A stretch of DNA of 64,000 nucleotides from DALYJJ01 sp033763935 (lineage in GTDB: Bacteria; Acidobacteriota; Terriglobia; Bryobacterales; Bryobacteraceae): positions 186,001 to 250,000 of the forward strand of contig JANRJO010000107.1 in NCBI GenBank assembly GCA_033763935.1. The letters run 5' to 3'. A program made the translations under genes and the position numbers. The notes under the pieces are model-generated. The model was given only the letters and a program-made list of their open reading frames with translations. It made no database searches and was not told the DNA's origin. This document shows, piece after piece, positions 9,893-18,383 of this stretch (position 1 is its first letter; each line of letters opens with the position of its first letter).

Positions 9893-12760
9893 TCACCGCA
9901 GGCGTAGCGAGTTGGCCACGACGCTGACGCTCGACAGCGCCATAGCGGCCGCGGCAACCATGGGCGATAGCTCCCAGCCCAGCCAAGGAGAGAGAACGCC
10001 GGCCGCCAGCGGAATACCCACGACATTGTAGACAAAAGCCCAGAACAGGTTCTGGCGGATGACGCGCAAGGCGCGCCGTGAGAGCCCGACGGTGGATGCG
10101 AGCAACCGAAGATCGTTTCGCATCAGAGTGACGTCACCGGTTTCGCGCGCAACATCCGAGCCGCCTCCCATTGCGATGCCAACGTCTGCCTGCGCCAGCG
10201 CGGGGGCGTCGTTAATGCCGTCACCTACCATCGCCACCCGCTTGCCCTGACTCTGTAGGTGTGCGATCTCCCGAGCCTTCTGGTCGGGCAGGACCTGCGC
10301 TAAGACCCGGTGCACCCCGGCCTCGCGCGCGACGGCATCGGCGGCGTTGCGATTATCACCGGTGATCATCACCGCCTCGATTCCCATGCGGCGCAGCGCC
10401 GCAACCGCCTCCCGTGCTTCCGGGCGGAGCGTATCCGCAACGGCGATCCATCCTGCGTTACGGCCGTCGATGGAGACGGCCAAGGGAGTCTTACCCTGGT
10501 GATGCACGCGGGAGGCGATGTCGACGGGGTCGGCGGCCATGATGCGGACGGTACTGCCTTCGACCTCAGCCTCGACGCCTTTGCCAGGGATCGCCTGAAA
10601 GCGCTCGACGGGCGGAAGTTCCAGGTCGCCGGCCGCCGCTACGATCGCCCGGCCGTAGGGATGCTCGCTGTAGCGCTCGGCGGCGGCGGCGATGCGCAGC
10701 AGTTCCTGCCGGTCGAAGCCATCCGCGGGGACCACGTCGGTGACCGCGGGCTGGCCAAGGGTCAGCGTTCCCGTCTTGTCCAGGACGACGGTGTTCACGC
10801 GTCCCGCCGCTTCGAGCGCTTCGCCGGAACGGAACAGAATGCCGCGCCGGGCGGCAGCACCGGTGGCTACCATCACCGCCGCCGGCGTGGCGAGCCCGAG
10901 CGCGCACGGGCAAGCGATAATCAGCACGGCCACAAAGTGCAGCATGGCGCTTTGAGGACCCGAGGCCAACCACCAGACCGCGAGTGTGAGCAGGGCGATG
11001 CCGATGACGATCGGGGTGAAGTAGCCGGCCACGACATCGGCCATCCGCGCAATGGGAGCTTTGGAGCCCTGGGCCCGCTCCACCATCTCGATGATCTGGG
11101 CGAGCATGGTGGCTGCGCCTACTTTTTCTGCGCGGAATCGCAGGCTGCCTTCCCGGTTGATGGTAGCCGCGAATACCGGGGAGCCTTCGCGCTTCTCGAC
11201 CGGAACGCTTTCCCCGGTGAGCATCGATTCGTCCACGGCGGAAATGCCGTCCACCACTGTGCCGTCGACGGGAATCTTCTCGCCGGGGCGCACCACGACG
11301 ATGTCGCCTACAGAGACGCGCTCGATCGCGATGGGGACTTCCCGCCCGTCCCGCAGAACGTTGGCGGTCTTCGGCTGCAGCGACGCGAGCTGCCGGATGG
11401 CGTCGGAGGTGTGCATCCTCGCGCGGGATTCCAGCATGCGGCCCAGCAGGATCAGCGTAACGATGACCGCCGCGGCTTCGAAATAGACGGGCAGCGTGTG
11501 GCCGGCGAAGGCCGCGAAGACGGAGTACGCGAAGGCGGTGCCGGTGCCGACGGAGATGAGCGTATTCATGTCCGCCGCACCTCGCCCGAGCGCCTTTGCC
11601 GCGGCGACGAAGAAGGGTCCGCCGGCGAGCAGCACAACGGGAGTGGTCAAAGCCAGCTGCACCCAGCGCGCCCATGGTTCATGGAACACGGTATGGAACA
11701 TCGCCAGGATCATCACCGGCACGGTGGCCGCGGCCGCCAACTGGACCCGCCGCCGGTAATCCTGGTACTCGCGGCGCTCCAATGCGCCCAGGTCGTGGGT
11801 GTCGGCGACACTGTAGCCGGCCTGGCGGATGGCCGCCACCAGCGTCTCGTACTTCGCGCGGCCCGGTTCGTAGCGGGCTGTCGCCCGGCGGGTAGCGAAG
11901 TTCACGGTAGCGTGCTCGACGCCGGGGACGCCGAGCAGCGCCTGCTCGATGGTGAGTGCGCAGCCGGCGCACGTCATGCCGCTGATGGGCAGGTCGACCG
12001 ATTCCGTATGTACCGTCGTGCTCTTTGGGGCGGGCTTCGCCTTCGGCAGCGGTTGGAGGACAGTCAGGGCATGAGTGGGCGCCGGGGCGGGGGCGGCAAC
12101 TCGGTAGCCGGCCTGTTCAACGGCCCGCACCAGGTCATGCCGCTTCACCTGTCCCCGGTCGGCGGTGACCTTGGCGGACTTGGACGGCAGGTCGGTGTGG
12201 GCCTCGACCACTCCCGGCACCGCGCGCAGGGCTGCCGCGATGGACTCAGCGCATCCCGCACAGGTCATTCCCGGGACGGGCAGCGTCACCGATTCCAGGG
12301 CCCGCTTCCCTCGCGACGGCTTGTACCCGGCTCGCTCGACGGCTGCTTCCAGTTCTTCGGCGGTGACGTGCCGCAGCGATCGCACAAGAGCGACACCGGC
12401 GGCGTGATCGACCGTGGCCTCGAGAACGCCGGGTACTTGTTGCAGGGCGGAGGAGACCGTGCGCGCGCAGCCGGAGCACGTCATCCCTTCCACCCCCAGC
12501 TCCGTCATTTTCGAGGGCGCCGCTGCTCGCTCCGCGGCATCGTAACCGGCGGCACGGACGGCTCCGATCAGATCCTCGCCGCCGACACCGGGCGAGACGC
12601 GCACGGAAGCCGAGCCGGCCGCGTGATCCGCTTTCGCGTCCAGAACACCGGGCGTGGCGAGGAGCGCCTCGACGATGGTACGTGCGCAGCCGGCACACGT
12701 CATGCCCTTTACTTCCAGTTCCACTACGTTACTTGCCACGGGTGAGCCGACGGAGTTCAC
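9893..12760 (-). CDS. copA: Copper-translocating P1B-type ATPase with four N-terminal HMA domains
   Basis: A 955-residue heavy-metal P-type ATPase. Four tandem metal-binding HMA domains carry GMTCxGC motifs, with the CxxC pairs at residues 22-25, 95-98, 167-170 and 264-267. They are followed by the membrane region, TGES (515-518), the ion-path motif CPC (617-619, inside ACPCALGLATP), the phosphorylated DKTGTLT (661-667) and GDGINDAPAL. CPC together with CxxC HMA domains indicates Cu(I) export from the cytoplasm. The GTG start at 12760 has GGAGGT 9 bases upstream. It is last in the minus-strand run after pyrRBC and UPF0182, 54 bases after the latter. Most bacterial CopA proteins have one or two HMA domains, so four is unusual. 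No CueR/CsoR gene or copper chaperone gene is adjacent. Confidence 0.95.
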   Translation of the reverse strand: MNSVGSPVASNVVELEVKGMTCAGCARTIVEALLATPGVLDAKADHAAGSASVRVSPGVGGEDLIGAVRAAGYDAAERAAAPSKMTELGVEGMTCSGCARTVSSALQQVPGVLEATVDHAAGVALVRSLRHVTAEELEAAVERAGYKPSRGKRALESVTLPVPGMTCAGCAESIAAALRAVPGVVEAHTDLPSKSAKVTADRGQVKRHDLVRAVEQAGYRVAAPAPAPTHALTVLQPLPKAKPAPKSTTVHTESVDLPISGMTCAGCALTIEQALLGVPGVEHATVNFATRRATARYEPGRAKYETLVAAIRQAGYSVADTHDLGALERREYQDYRRRVQLAAAATVPVMILAMFHTVFHEPWARWVQLALTTPVVLLAGGPFFVAAAKALGRGAADMNTLISVGTGTAFAYSVFAAFAGHTLPVYFEAAAVIVTLILLGRMLESRARMHTSDAIRQLASLQPKTANVLRDGREVPIAIERVSVGDIVVVRPGEKIPVDGTVVDGISAVDESMLTGESVPVEKREGSPVFAATINREGSLRFRAEKVGAATMLAQIIEMVERAQGSKAPIARMADVVAGYFTPIVIGIALLTLAVWWLASGPQSAMLHFVAVLIIACPCALGLATPAAVMVATGAAARRGILFRSGEALEAAGRVNTVVLDKTGTLTLGQPAVTDVVPADGFDRQELLRIAAAAERYSEHPYGRAIVAAAGDLELPPVERFQAIPGKGVEAEVEGSTVRIMAADPVDIASRVHHQGKTPLAVSIDGRNAGWIAVADTLRPEAREAVAALRRMGIEAVMITGDNRNAADAVAREAGVHRVLAQVLPDQKAREIAHLQSQGKRVAMVGDGINDAPALAQADVGIAMGGGSDVARETGDVTLMRNDLRLLASTVGLSRRALRVIRQNLFWAFVYNVVGIPLAAGVLSPWLGWELSPMVAAAAMALSSVSVVANSLRLR

Positions 12761-12814
12761 GGGCGTGCGACCTCCAAGAAAGTTGGATGCGTTTCGCGCG
12801 GCCGACGTATCAAG

Positions 12815-15571
12815 CTACCGGCGGCCAGCGGCGGCTTCGACCGCCTCCAGTTCCTTACCGGCCTCGGCCCAGCGGCCTTGCGAGGCCAACTCGCGGTAAC
12901 GCCGGAGGTGGAAGCGGATGGTGTCGAGTGTTTTGGCGGAGGCCGTGCCATCCGGCGGCGGCTGCAAGGCCCCCGCGGCGGCGGTCTGCGGCGGCTTCTC
13001 TCCAGGAGAAGCAGCGGTCTTGGCCACTGCGGCACCGGCGCCGAGTTCGGCCAGCGCCTGCTCGTAGGTGTCGGTGTAGATGAGGCGATTTCCGACCGCG
13101 AGCACCACCTTCTTCAACTGCGGCATTCGTGCCTCCTGGGCCTGAATGTAGATGGGCTCGATATAGAGAAAAGTGTTCTCCACCGGCAGCGTCAGCATCT
13201 GGCCGCGGAGCACCTGCGAACCCTGCTGGTTCCAGAGCGTCAGGTCTTTCGAGATGTTCTGGTCCTGGTTGATCCGCGCTTCCACCTGCATGGGACCGAG
13301 CACGAGCTGGTTTTTCGAGAGCTTCAGGAAAACCAGCTCGCCCAGAGTGTCACCGTCGTTGCGCGCCACCATGAGGCCGATCAGGTTGTCCTTGTTACGG
13401 GGAGTGAACGGAAGCACCAGCAGGAACTCGGGCTCGTTACGATCGGGCAGCGAGGCCACGATATAGGTAGGAGTGGAGGCCTCCGGCCGCGCGCCCTGAC
13501 CCTGGATGTTGCGGGCGACATCCCAAAGGTCCTCCTTGTTGTAGAAGGCCTCCGGGTCCTGCATGTGGAAGGTGCGGTAGATTTCGGCCTGGACGCGGAA
13601 GATCGCCTCCGGATAACGGGCGTGGGCCCAGAGGTCCGCAGGCATCGCGGAGACGGGCTGCAGCAGGCTGGGGAAGAGGCGGCGGTACGCCTCGAGCACG
13701 GGATCGGCAGGATCGAAGACGTACAGGCGCACGGTGCCGTCATAGGCATCGACGGTCGCCTTCACGGAGTTGCGGATGTAGTTTATGCGTCCGAAGCCTT
13801 CGAGGTCGAGCAGACGCGAGTAGGGGTGAGCGGCGGAGGTAGTGTAGCCGTCCACGATCCACATGAGGCGGCCCTCCTCAGTCAGGACGAGGTAGGGATC
13901 GTTCTCCCACTCGAGGAAGCCCGCGATATGGCGAACACGGTCGCGAACATCGCGTCGGATCAGCATTCGGCTTTGCGGTGTGAGGTAGCCGGTCAGCAGT
14001 AGGTTCCAATCGCTGCGCGAAACGGCGGCGGCGAGGCGGACACCGAAATTGTCGATGGGTATGCCGCCCTTGCCTTCGTACTTCGTATGGGCGTTGTCGG
14101 AGCCGGCGGGGTAGTTGAACTCCGGCTGAGCAGTGCCCACGTAGACTGGCTCATGAGTGACTTCGCCGTAGTACAGCTCCGGGCGGGTGAGCTTGAGGCT
14201 GGAGGTCTGCACTTTGGGCGGAGCGTCCTGAATGAGCATAACCGGGAGGCCCTCGGGCGTGATCCGATTCGCCTCGGCCATGACGAGGCCGTAGCCGTGG
14301 GTGTAGATGAAGTGGGTATTGATCCAGCGCGCGCGGGCGTCGCCGAGCTGACGCACGTCGAGCTCGCGCGGCGTCAGCATCACCTGGCGAAGCCGGCCGT
14401 CGATGCGGTACCGGTCCACGTCGGTGTCGGCGAACACGGAGTAGGGGCGCAGGGCCTGGATCTGGGTGACGGTATCGTGGAAGGCGCGCCAGTCCCAGAG
14501 TCGAACGTTCTCCAGCAGGGGCATGTGCGCCGATGCATTGAACGTGCCTTCGAGGACCGCTGGGAACTCCACTTCGCGGGTCCTTTGCACCAGGCCGTAT
14601 GCAGCGCGAGTGGCGGCGATGTGGCGCTCGATGAAGGGTCTTTGAATCGAGATCTCGTTGGGGCGGACGTAGACCCGGTTGACGATGGAGGGAACGATCG
14701 TCTTGACAATCAAAACGACGCCGACCAGCAGGATGATCTTGAGCCGTCCCAGCAGGGCGGCGACGGCGGCCAGCACAAATGCTGCGACGACGGCCCATAA
14801 CAGTGGCAGGGTGATGTTCTGAGCGACATAGTCGACGCCGACCATGAAGCCGTGGTCGGCGGCAAGCAGATCGTAGCGCTCCAGATAGTAGCTGACGGCA
14901 AGGCCCAGCAGAAAGATCGCGAGCGCTACCCGCAGAAGCCGTGACTCAAGCGCGCCGGACAGATTGAGGTCGCGCAGGTCAAGTTCCACCGGTCCGCGAA
15001 ATCCCCCCAACTGGCCGCGCAGCTGCCAGAAGCGGGCGGTGACCCAGAACAGCAGCGCGGCGACGAACGACAGCGCCAGAACCAGCCGCAACAGCACCTG
15101 GTAAAACGGCAGGCGGAAGAAGTAGAAGCCGAGGGGCTGTCCGAAGACGGGGTCGCGCCAGGAGGCAGCCTCACCGGAGATCTCGCGGCCGCCCAGGTAG
15201 CGGACCACCGTCCAGGTGTCGACGGTAAACAGCGCGACCAGAGCCCCGAGTACCAAAAGCCCCAGGCTGGCCAGCTTCAGATAGGCAGGGTAGTCACGCA
15301 GGCGGATGCCGGCGAACTTAAGTGCCCGGGCGTGGGTCAGCCAGAGCACGGCGAAGGCGGCGAGTGCGGCGACGGCGACGGGCGCGACGCCATAGAGCAG
15401 GAGATTGAACCAGGTCTCCAGTTGCTCCACTTCGCGCCACCATTCCACCTCCACTACGTAGCCGGCGATGGATCGCGCGAAGACGAAGAGGGCGATGACC
15501 ACGCCGACGATCCACAGCCGCCCGCCACCCGAGCGTTTGGGCCGGTACTCATCAATTTCAGGAACGTGCAT
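12815..15571 (-). CDS. UPF0182 family membrane protein
   Basis: A 918-residue protein whose length and layout match UPF0182 (COG1615), found in actinobacteria, cyanobacteria and some others. About seven membrane helices lie in the first 330 residues, then a long extracytoplasmic domain with typical motifs ('YVRPNEISIQRPFIERHI' near residue 320, 'HGYGLVMAEANRIT', 'HPYSRLLDLEGFGRINYIRN'). The last 60 residues are Ala/Pro linker plus a helical 'RYRELASQGRWAEAGKELEA' end that looks like a single TPR-type hairpin. The ATG at 15571 is one base after the pyrC stop, which indicates coupled translation. Function unknown. Its placement in a pyrimidine operon probably has no metabolic meaning. Confidence 0.92.
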   Translation of the reverse strand: MHVPEIDEYRPKRSGGGRLWIVGVVIALFVFARSIAGYVVEVEWWREVEQLETWFNLLLYGVAPVAVAALAAFAVLWLTHARALKFAGIRLRDYPAYLKLASLGLLVLGALVALFTVDTWTVVRYLGGREISGEAASWRDPVFGQPLGFYFFRLPFYQVLLRLVLALSFVAALLFWVTARFWQLRGQLGGFRGPVELDLRDLNLSGALESRLLRVALAIFLLGLAVSYYLERYDLLAADHGFMVGVDYVAQNITLPLLWAVVAAFVLAAVAALLGRLKIILLVGVVLIVKTIVPSIVNRVYVRPNEISIQRPFIERHIAATRAAYGLVQRTREVEFPAVLEGTFNASAHMPLLENVRLWDWRAFHDTVTQIQALRPYSVFADTDVDRYRIDGRLRQVMLTPRELDVRQLGDARARWINTHFIYTHGYGLVMAEANRITPEGLPVMLIQDAPPKVQTSSLKLTRPELYYGEVTHEPVYVGTAQPEFNYPAGSDNAHTKYEGKGGIPIDNFGVRLAAAVSRSDWNLLLTGYLTPQSRMLIRRDVRDRVRHIAGFLEWENDPYLVLTEEGRLMWIVDGYTTSAAHPYSRLLDLEGFGRINYIRNSVKATVDAYDGTVRLYVFDPADPVLEAYRRLFPSLLQPVSAMPADLWAHARYPEAIFRVQAEIYRTFHMQDPEAFYNKEDLWDVARNIQGQGARPEASTPTYIVASLPDRNEPEFLLVLPFTPRNKDNLIGLMVARNDGDTLGELVFLKLSKNQLVLGPMQVEARINQDQNISKDLTLWNQQGSQVLRGQMLTLPVENTFLYIEPIYIQAQEARMPQLKKVVLAVGNRLIYTDTYEQALAELGAGAAVAKTAASPGEKPPQTAAAGALQPPPDGTASAKTLDTIRFHLRRYRELASQGRWAEAGKELEAVEAAAGRR

Positions 15572-15572
15572 G

Positions 15573-16859
15573 TTAGTGGTCGCGTCTCCAGGCGAACTGG
15601 CCGCCGACGATGGTGGCCACGGGTCCGCCGCGGAAGCGGCGGCCGTGGAAGGGCGAGTTGTGGCTCTTGGAGCAGGACTTGCTGACGTCGAACTCCCAGT
15701 GCAATTCGCAATCGAGGAGGGTGAGGTCGGCGGGGAGCCCGGGCGCAATGCGGCCGCGGTCCTTCAGGCCGACAATCCGCGCGGGGTTCGTGGTGAACAG
15801 CTCTACCAGGCGCGGTAGCGTGATCCGGCGCGCATGGACCAGCAGTTCTAGAGAGAGACCGATGGCGGTTTCAAGGCCGGTGATGCCGAAGGGGCACTTC
15901 TCGAACTCCTGCATCTTGTCGTCGCCGGCGTGAGGAGCGTGGTCGGTGGCGATAACGTCGACCGCTCCGCTGACGAGCCCGTCGATGACGCCGGCCGTGT
16001 CGCACTTGCTGCGCAGGGGCGGCTTCATCTTGTAGTTGCTGTCGTAGGGAATCATGTCTTCGTCGGTGAGGGCGAAGTGATGCGGCGTCGTCTCGCAGGT
16101 GACAGGCAGGTTGCGGGACTTCGCGAACGCGACCATCTGCACGGCATTGCGCGAAGAGATGTGGGCGACGTGGTAGCGGGCGCCGGTGATCTCGGCGAGG
16201 ATGATGTCCCGGGCCACCATGACGTCCTCGCTCGCGGCGGGAATGCCCTGCAGGCCACGGCGCACGGACTCCAGACCCTCGTGCATGTCGCCGCCGGCGC
16301 TCAGATGTAGATCTTCGCAGTGGTTGATCACCGGCAGGCCGAAGGACCGCGCGGTCTCCATGGCTCGGCGCATGACGAGAGCGTTCATGACGGGGCGGCC
16401 GTCGTCGGAGATGGCGACGGCGCCGGCGAGCTTCATGGAACCGATCGCGGCGAGTTCCTGGCCCGCGCTGCCCTTTGTGATGGCGCCGATGGGAAAGACA
16501 TTCACCGCGGCGTGGCGGCGCGCGCGCTCCACGATGTAGCTAGTGACGGTGGCGTTGTCGTTGACCGGCAGGGTGTTGGGCATGCAGCAGACGGAGGTGA
16601 ATCCTCCGGCAGCGGCGGCGCGGCCTCCGGTTTCGATGGTCTCGGCATGCTCGAAGCCGGGCTCCCGCAGGTGCACGTGGATATCGATGAAGCCGGGTGC
16701 GACGACGAGGCCGCTGGCGTCGAAGACCTCGCAGCCGGTGGCGTCTATCTCCTTGCCGACGGCGGCGAAAACTCCATCCTCGATCGCGATGTCGGCGATG
16801 GCGTCGTGCCTGGCGGCGGGATCGAGGACCCGGCCGTTCTTGATGACCAGTTTTGCCAT
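15573..16859 (-). CDS. pyrC: Dihydroorotase (class I)
   Basis: A 428-residue amidohydrolase that cyclises N-carbamoyl-aspartate to dihydroorotate, third step of pyrimidine synthesis. Class I signatures are present: the metal-binding HVHLREPG (H61, H63), 'NHCED', the metal-ligand region 'HISS', and IATDHAPH with the catalytic aspartate. The length and the 'FIDIHVHLREPG' form fit the roughly 430-residue bacterial class I enzymes rather than the shorter class II. It starts 3 bases after the pyrB stop. The gene order pyrR-pyrB-pyrC matches that in many Gram-positive bacteria. Cytoplasmic. All key residues appear intact, in contrast to the inactive PyrC-like partners of some ATCases. Confidence 0.96.
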   Translation of the reverse strand: MAKLVIKNGRVLDPAARHDAIADIAIEDGVFAAVGKEIDATGCEVFDASGLVVAPGFIDIHVHLREPGFEHAETIETGGRAAAAGGFTSVCCMPNTLPVNDNATVTSYIVERARRHAAVNVFPIGAITKGSAGQELAAIGSMKLAGAVAISDDGRPVMNALVMRRAMETARSFGLPVINHCEDLHLSAGGDMHEGLESVRRGLQGIPAASEDVMVARDIILAEITGARYHVAHISSRNAVQMVAFAKSRNLPVTCETTPHHFALTDEDMIPYDSNYKMKPPLRSKCDTAGVIDGLVSGAVDVIATDHAPHAGDDKMQEFEKCPFGITGLETAIGLSLELLVHARRITLPRLVELFTTNPARIVGLKDRGRIAPGLPADLTLLDCELHWEFDVSKSCSKSHNSPFHGRRFRGGPVATIVGGQFAWRRDH

Positions 16860-16862
16860 CGG

Positions 16863-17783
16863 TTAATTCCTTGCCGCGGAGAGAACGCGCTCCAGCACCG
16901 CCATGCGCACGGCGATTCCGTTCTCGACCTGATTCAGGATCATGGACCGCTGTGAGTCGGCGACTTCGGAGGCGATTTCACGGCCGCGGTTGATGGGGCC
17001 GGGATGCATCACGATGACGTCGTCCTTGGCCTTTGCCAGGTGCTCCAGGCGCAGGCCATAAAAGCGGAAGTACTCGCCCGGCGGCACCGGCGGTTCGTGC
17101 TGCCGCTCCAGCTGTACGCGCAACATCATAATGACGTCGGCGTCGTGGATCGCCTCTTCGATATCGTAACTGAGCCGCACGCCGGGAGCGACGGCCTGCA
17201 GTTGGCGGGGCAGCAGCGGCGCCGGGCCGCAGAGCACGATGTCAGCGCCGAACTTGGAGAGCAGGTGGATGTTGGAGCGGGCGACGCGGCTGTGGGAGAT
17301 GTCGCCGATGATGGCGACGCGCAGATCCTCGAGAGAGCCTTTGGCGTCGAGGATGGTGCGCGCGTCGAGCAACGCCTGGGTTGGGTGCTCGTGGGCGCCG
17401 TCTCCGGCGTTGACGATGGGGATGCCGAGGTGGCGCGAGAGGAAGTGCGGGGCGCCCGAGGCGGCGTGCCGCATGACAATGGCGTGCGGCCGCATAGCGA
17501 CGAGCGTATTCAGGGTATCGACGAGGCTTTCACCCTTCGACACGCTGGAGCCGGAAGCGGTGATGGAGATGGTTTCCGCGCCGAGCCGGCGGGCGGCAAT
17601 CTCAAAGCTGGTGCGCGTCCGGGTAGAGGCCTCGAAGAACAGGTTGACGATGGTTCGGCCGCGGAGGATGTCGAGCTTTTGGAAGACGCCGTCGGGTGAG
17701 GGTTGAAAGTCGCGGGCGCGGGCGAGGATGCTTTCGATCTCCTCGCGCCGCAGCGTTTCGATATCGAGGAGCCCGGTGGCCAT
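16863..17783 (-). CDS. pyrB: Aspartate carbamoyltransferase catalytic subunit
   Basis: A 306-residue ATCase that joins carbamoyl phosphate and aspartate in the second pyrimidine step. The carbamoyl-phosphate loop STRTRTSF is at 53-60. The segments 'MRHAASGAPHF', 'VNAGDGAHEHPTQALLD' and 'MHPGPINRG' are as expected for the fold. No pyrI regulatory subunit is beside it, so it is probably the class without regulatory chains, associating with dihydroorotase as in the pyrB-pyrC pairs of other bacteria. The gene starts 2 bases after the pyrR stop. Confidence 0.97.
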   Translation of the reverse strand: MATGLLDIETLRREEIESILARARDFQPSPDGVFQKLDILRGRTIVNLFFEASTRTRTSFEIAARRLGAETISITASGSSVSKGESLVDTLNTLVAMRPHAIVMRHAASGAPHFLSRHLGIPIVNAGDGAHEHPTQALLDARTILDAKGSLEDLRVAIIGDISHSRVARSNIHLLSKFGADIVLCGPAPLLPRQLQAVAPGVRLSYDIEEAIHDADVIMMLRVQLERQHEPPVPPGEYFRFYGLRLEHLAKAKDDVIVMHPGPINRGREIASEVADSQRSMILNQVENGIAVRMAVLERVLSAARN

Positions 17784-17785
17784 GG

Positions 17786-18337
17786 TCAGTCTACTTTCTC
17801 AACGAGGAGGACCTTCTCGAGGTCGTCGATCTCCTTGAACTTGACTTCGATAATCTCGCGCGAGGTAGTTTGCACCATGCGGCCCACGTACCGTGCCTCA
17901 ATGGGAAGCTCGCGATGGCCGCGGTCGATGAGGACGAGCAGTTGCACGCCGGCAGGGCGTCCGCGCTCGAACAGCGCGTCCAGGGCGGCGCGAATCGTGC
18001 GACCGGTGTAGAGCACGTCGTCCATGAGGATGATGTGCTTGCCGGCGATAGGGAAGTTGATTTCGGTGGAACTGACGACGGGCTGTGCTCCGACGGTCGA
18101 GAGATCGTCGCGGTACAGATTGATGTCGAGGATGCCGACGGGGATGTCGATCCGTTCGAGTTCGCCGATTTTGCGCGCGAGACGCTGCGCGAGCGGGACG
18201 CCGCGGCGCCGGATGCCGATGAAGGCGAGTTTGTCGAGGTCCTGGTTCTTCTCGAGGATTTCGTGCGCCAGTCGAACGAGTGTACGGTCGATCTCGGAGG
18301 CGCTCATCAACTGTGACTTCTCGCGGGTAGGAGACAT
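17786..18337 (-). CDS. pyrR: Bifunctional pyr operon regulator / uracil phosphoribosyltransferase
   Basis: A 183-residue phosphoribosyltransferase-fold protein. The PRPP loop is at 105-115 (the MDDVLYTGRTI region), and the N-terminal helix 'TLVRLAHEILEKN' is typical of PyrR. In other bacteria PyrR senses UMP and binds the leader of pyr mRNA. It is first in the operon pyrR-pyrB-pyrC. Only 46 bases separate it from the divergent moeA, too little for a classic antiterminator/terminator leader. Control would therefore have to act on translation start or elsewhere. An in-frame ATG at 18307 is an alternative start. A possible extended -10 (TGATACGCT, 18360-18352) lies upstream. Confidence 0.95.
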   Translation of the reverse strand: MSPTREKSQLMSASEIDRTLVRLAHEILEKNQDLDKLAFIGIRRRGVPLAQRLARKIGELERIDIPVGILDINLYRDDLSTVGAQPVVSSTEINFPIAGKHIILMDDVLYTGRTIRAALDALFERGRPAGVQLLVLIDRGHRELPIEARYVGRMVQTTSREIIEVKFKEIDDLEKVLLVEKVD

Positions 18338-18371
18338 GTCGAAGCTGATTCAGCGTATCACGACCGTTCGC

Positions 18372-18377
18372 TAGACT
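18372..18377 (+). promoter_or_regulatory. Putative -10 element of moeA, likely leaderless start
   Basis: TAGACT ends 6 bases before the GTG at 18384, so transcription would begin at or beside the start codon. No Shine-Dalgarno sequence is present. Confidence 0.4.
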
Positions 18378-18383
18378 GAGCTT

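Noticed and set aside
10310..12745. Long open frame on the plus strand opposite copA (over 800 codons)
   Set aside because: It lies entirely antisense to a gene with unmistakable P-type ATPase motifs; the translation is low in conserved hydrophobic patterning and is explained by high GC codon bias.
18338..18383. Moco riboswitch or pyr leader between pyrR and moeA
   Set aside because: The gap is 46 bases, too short for either structure, and no conserved core was recognised.
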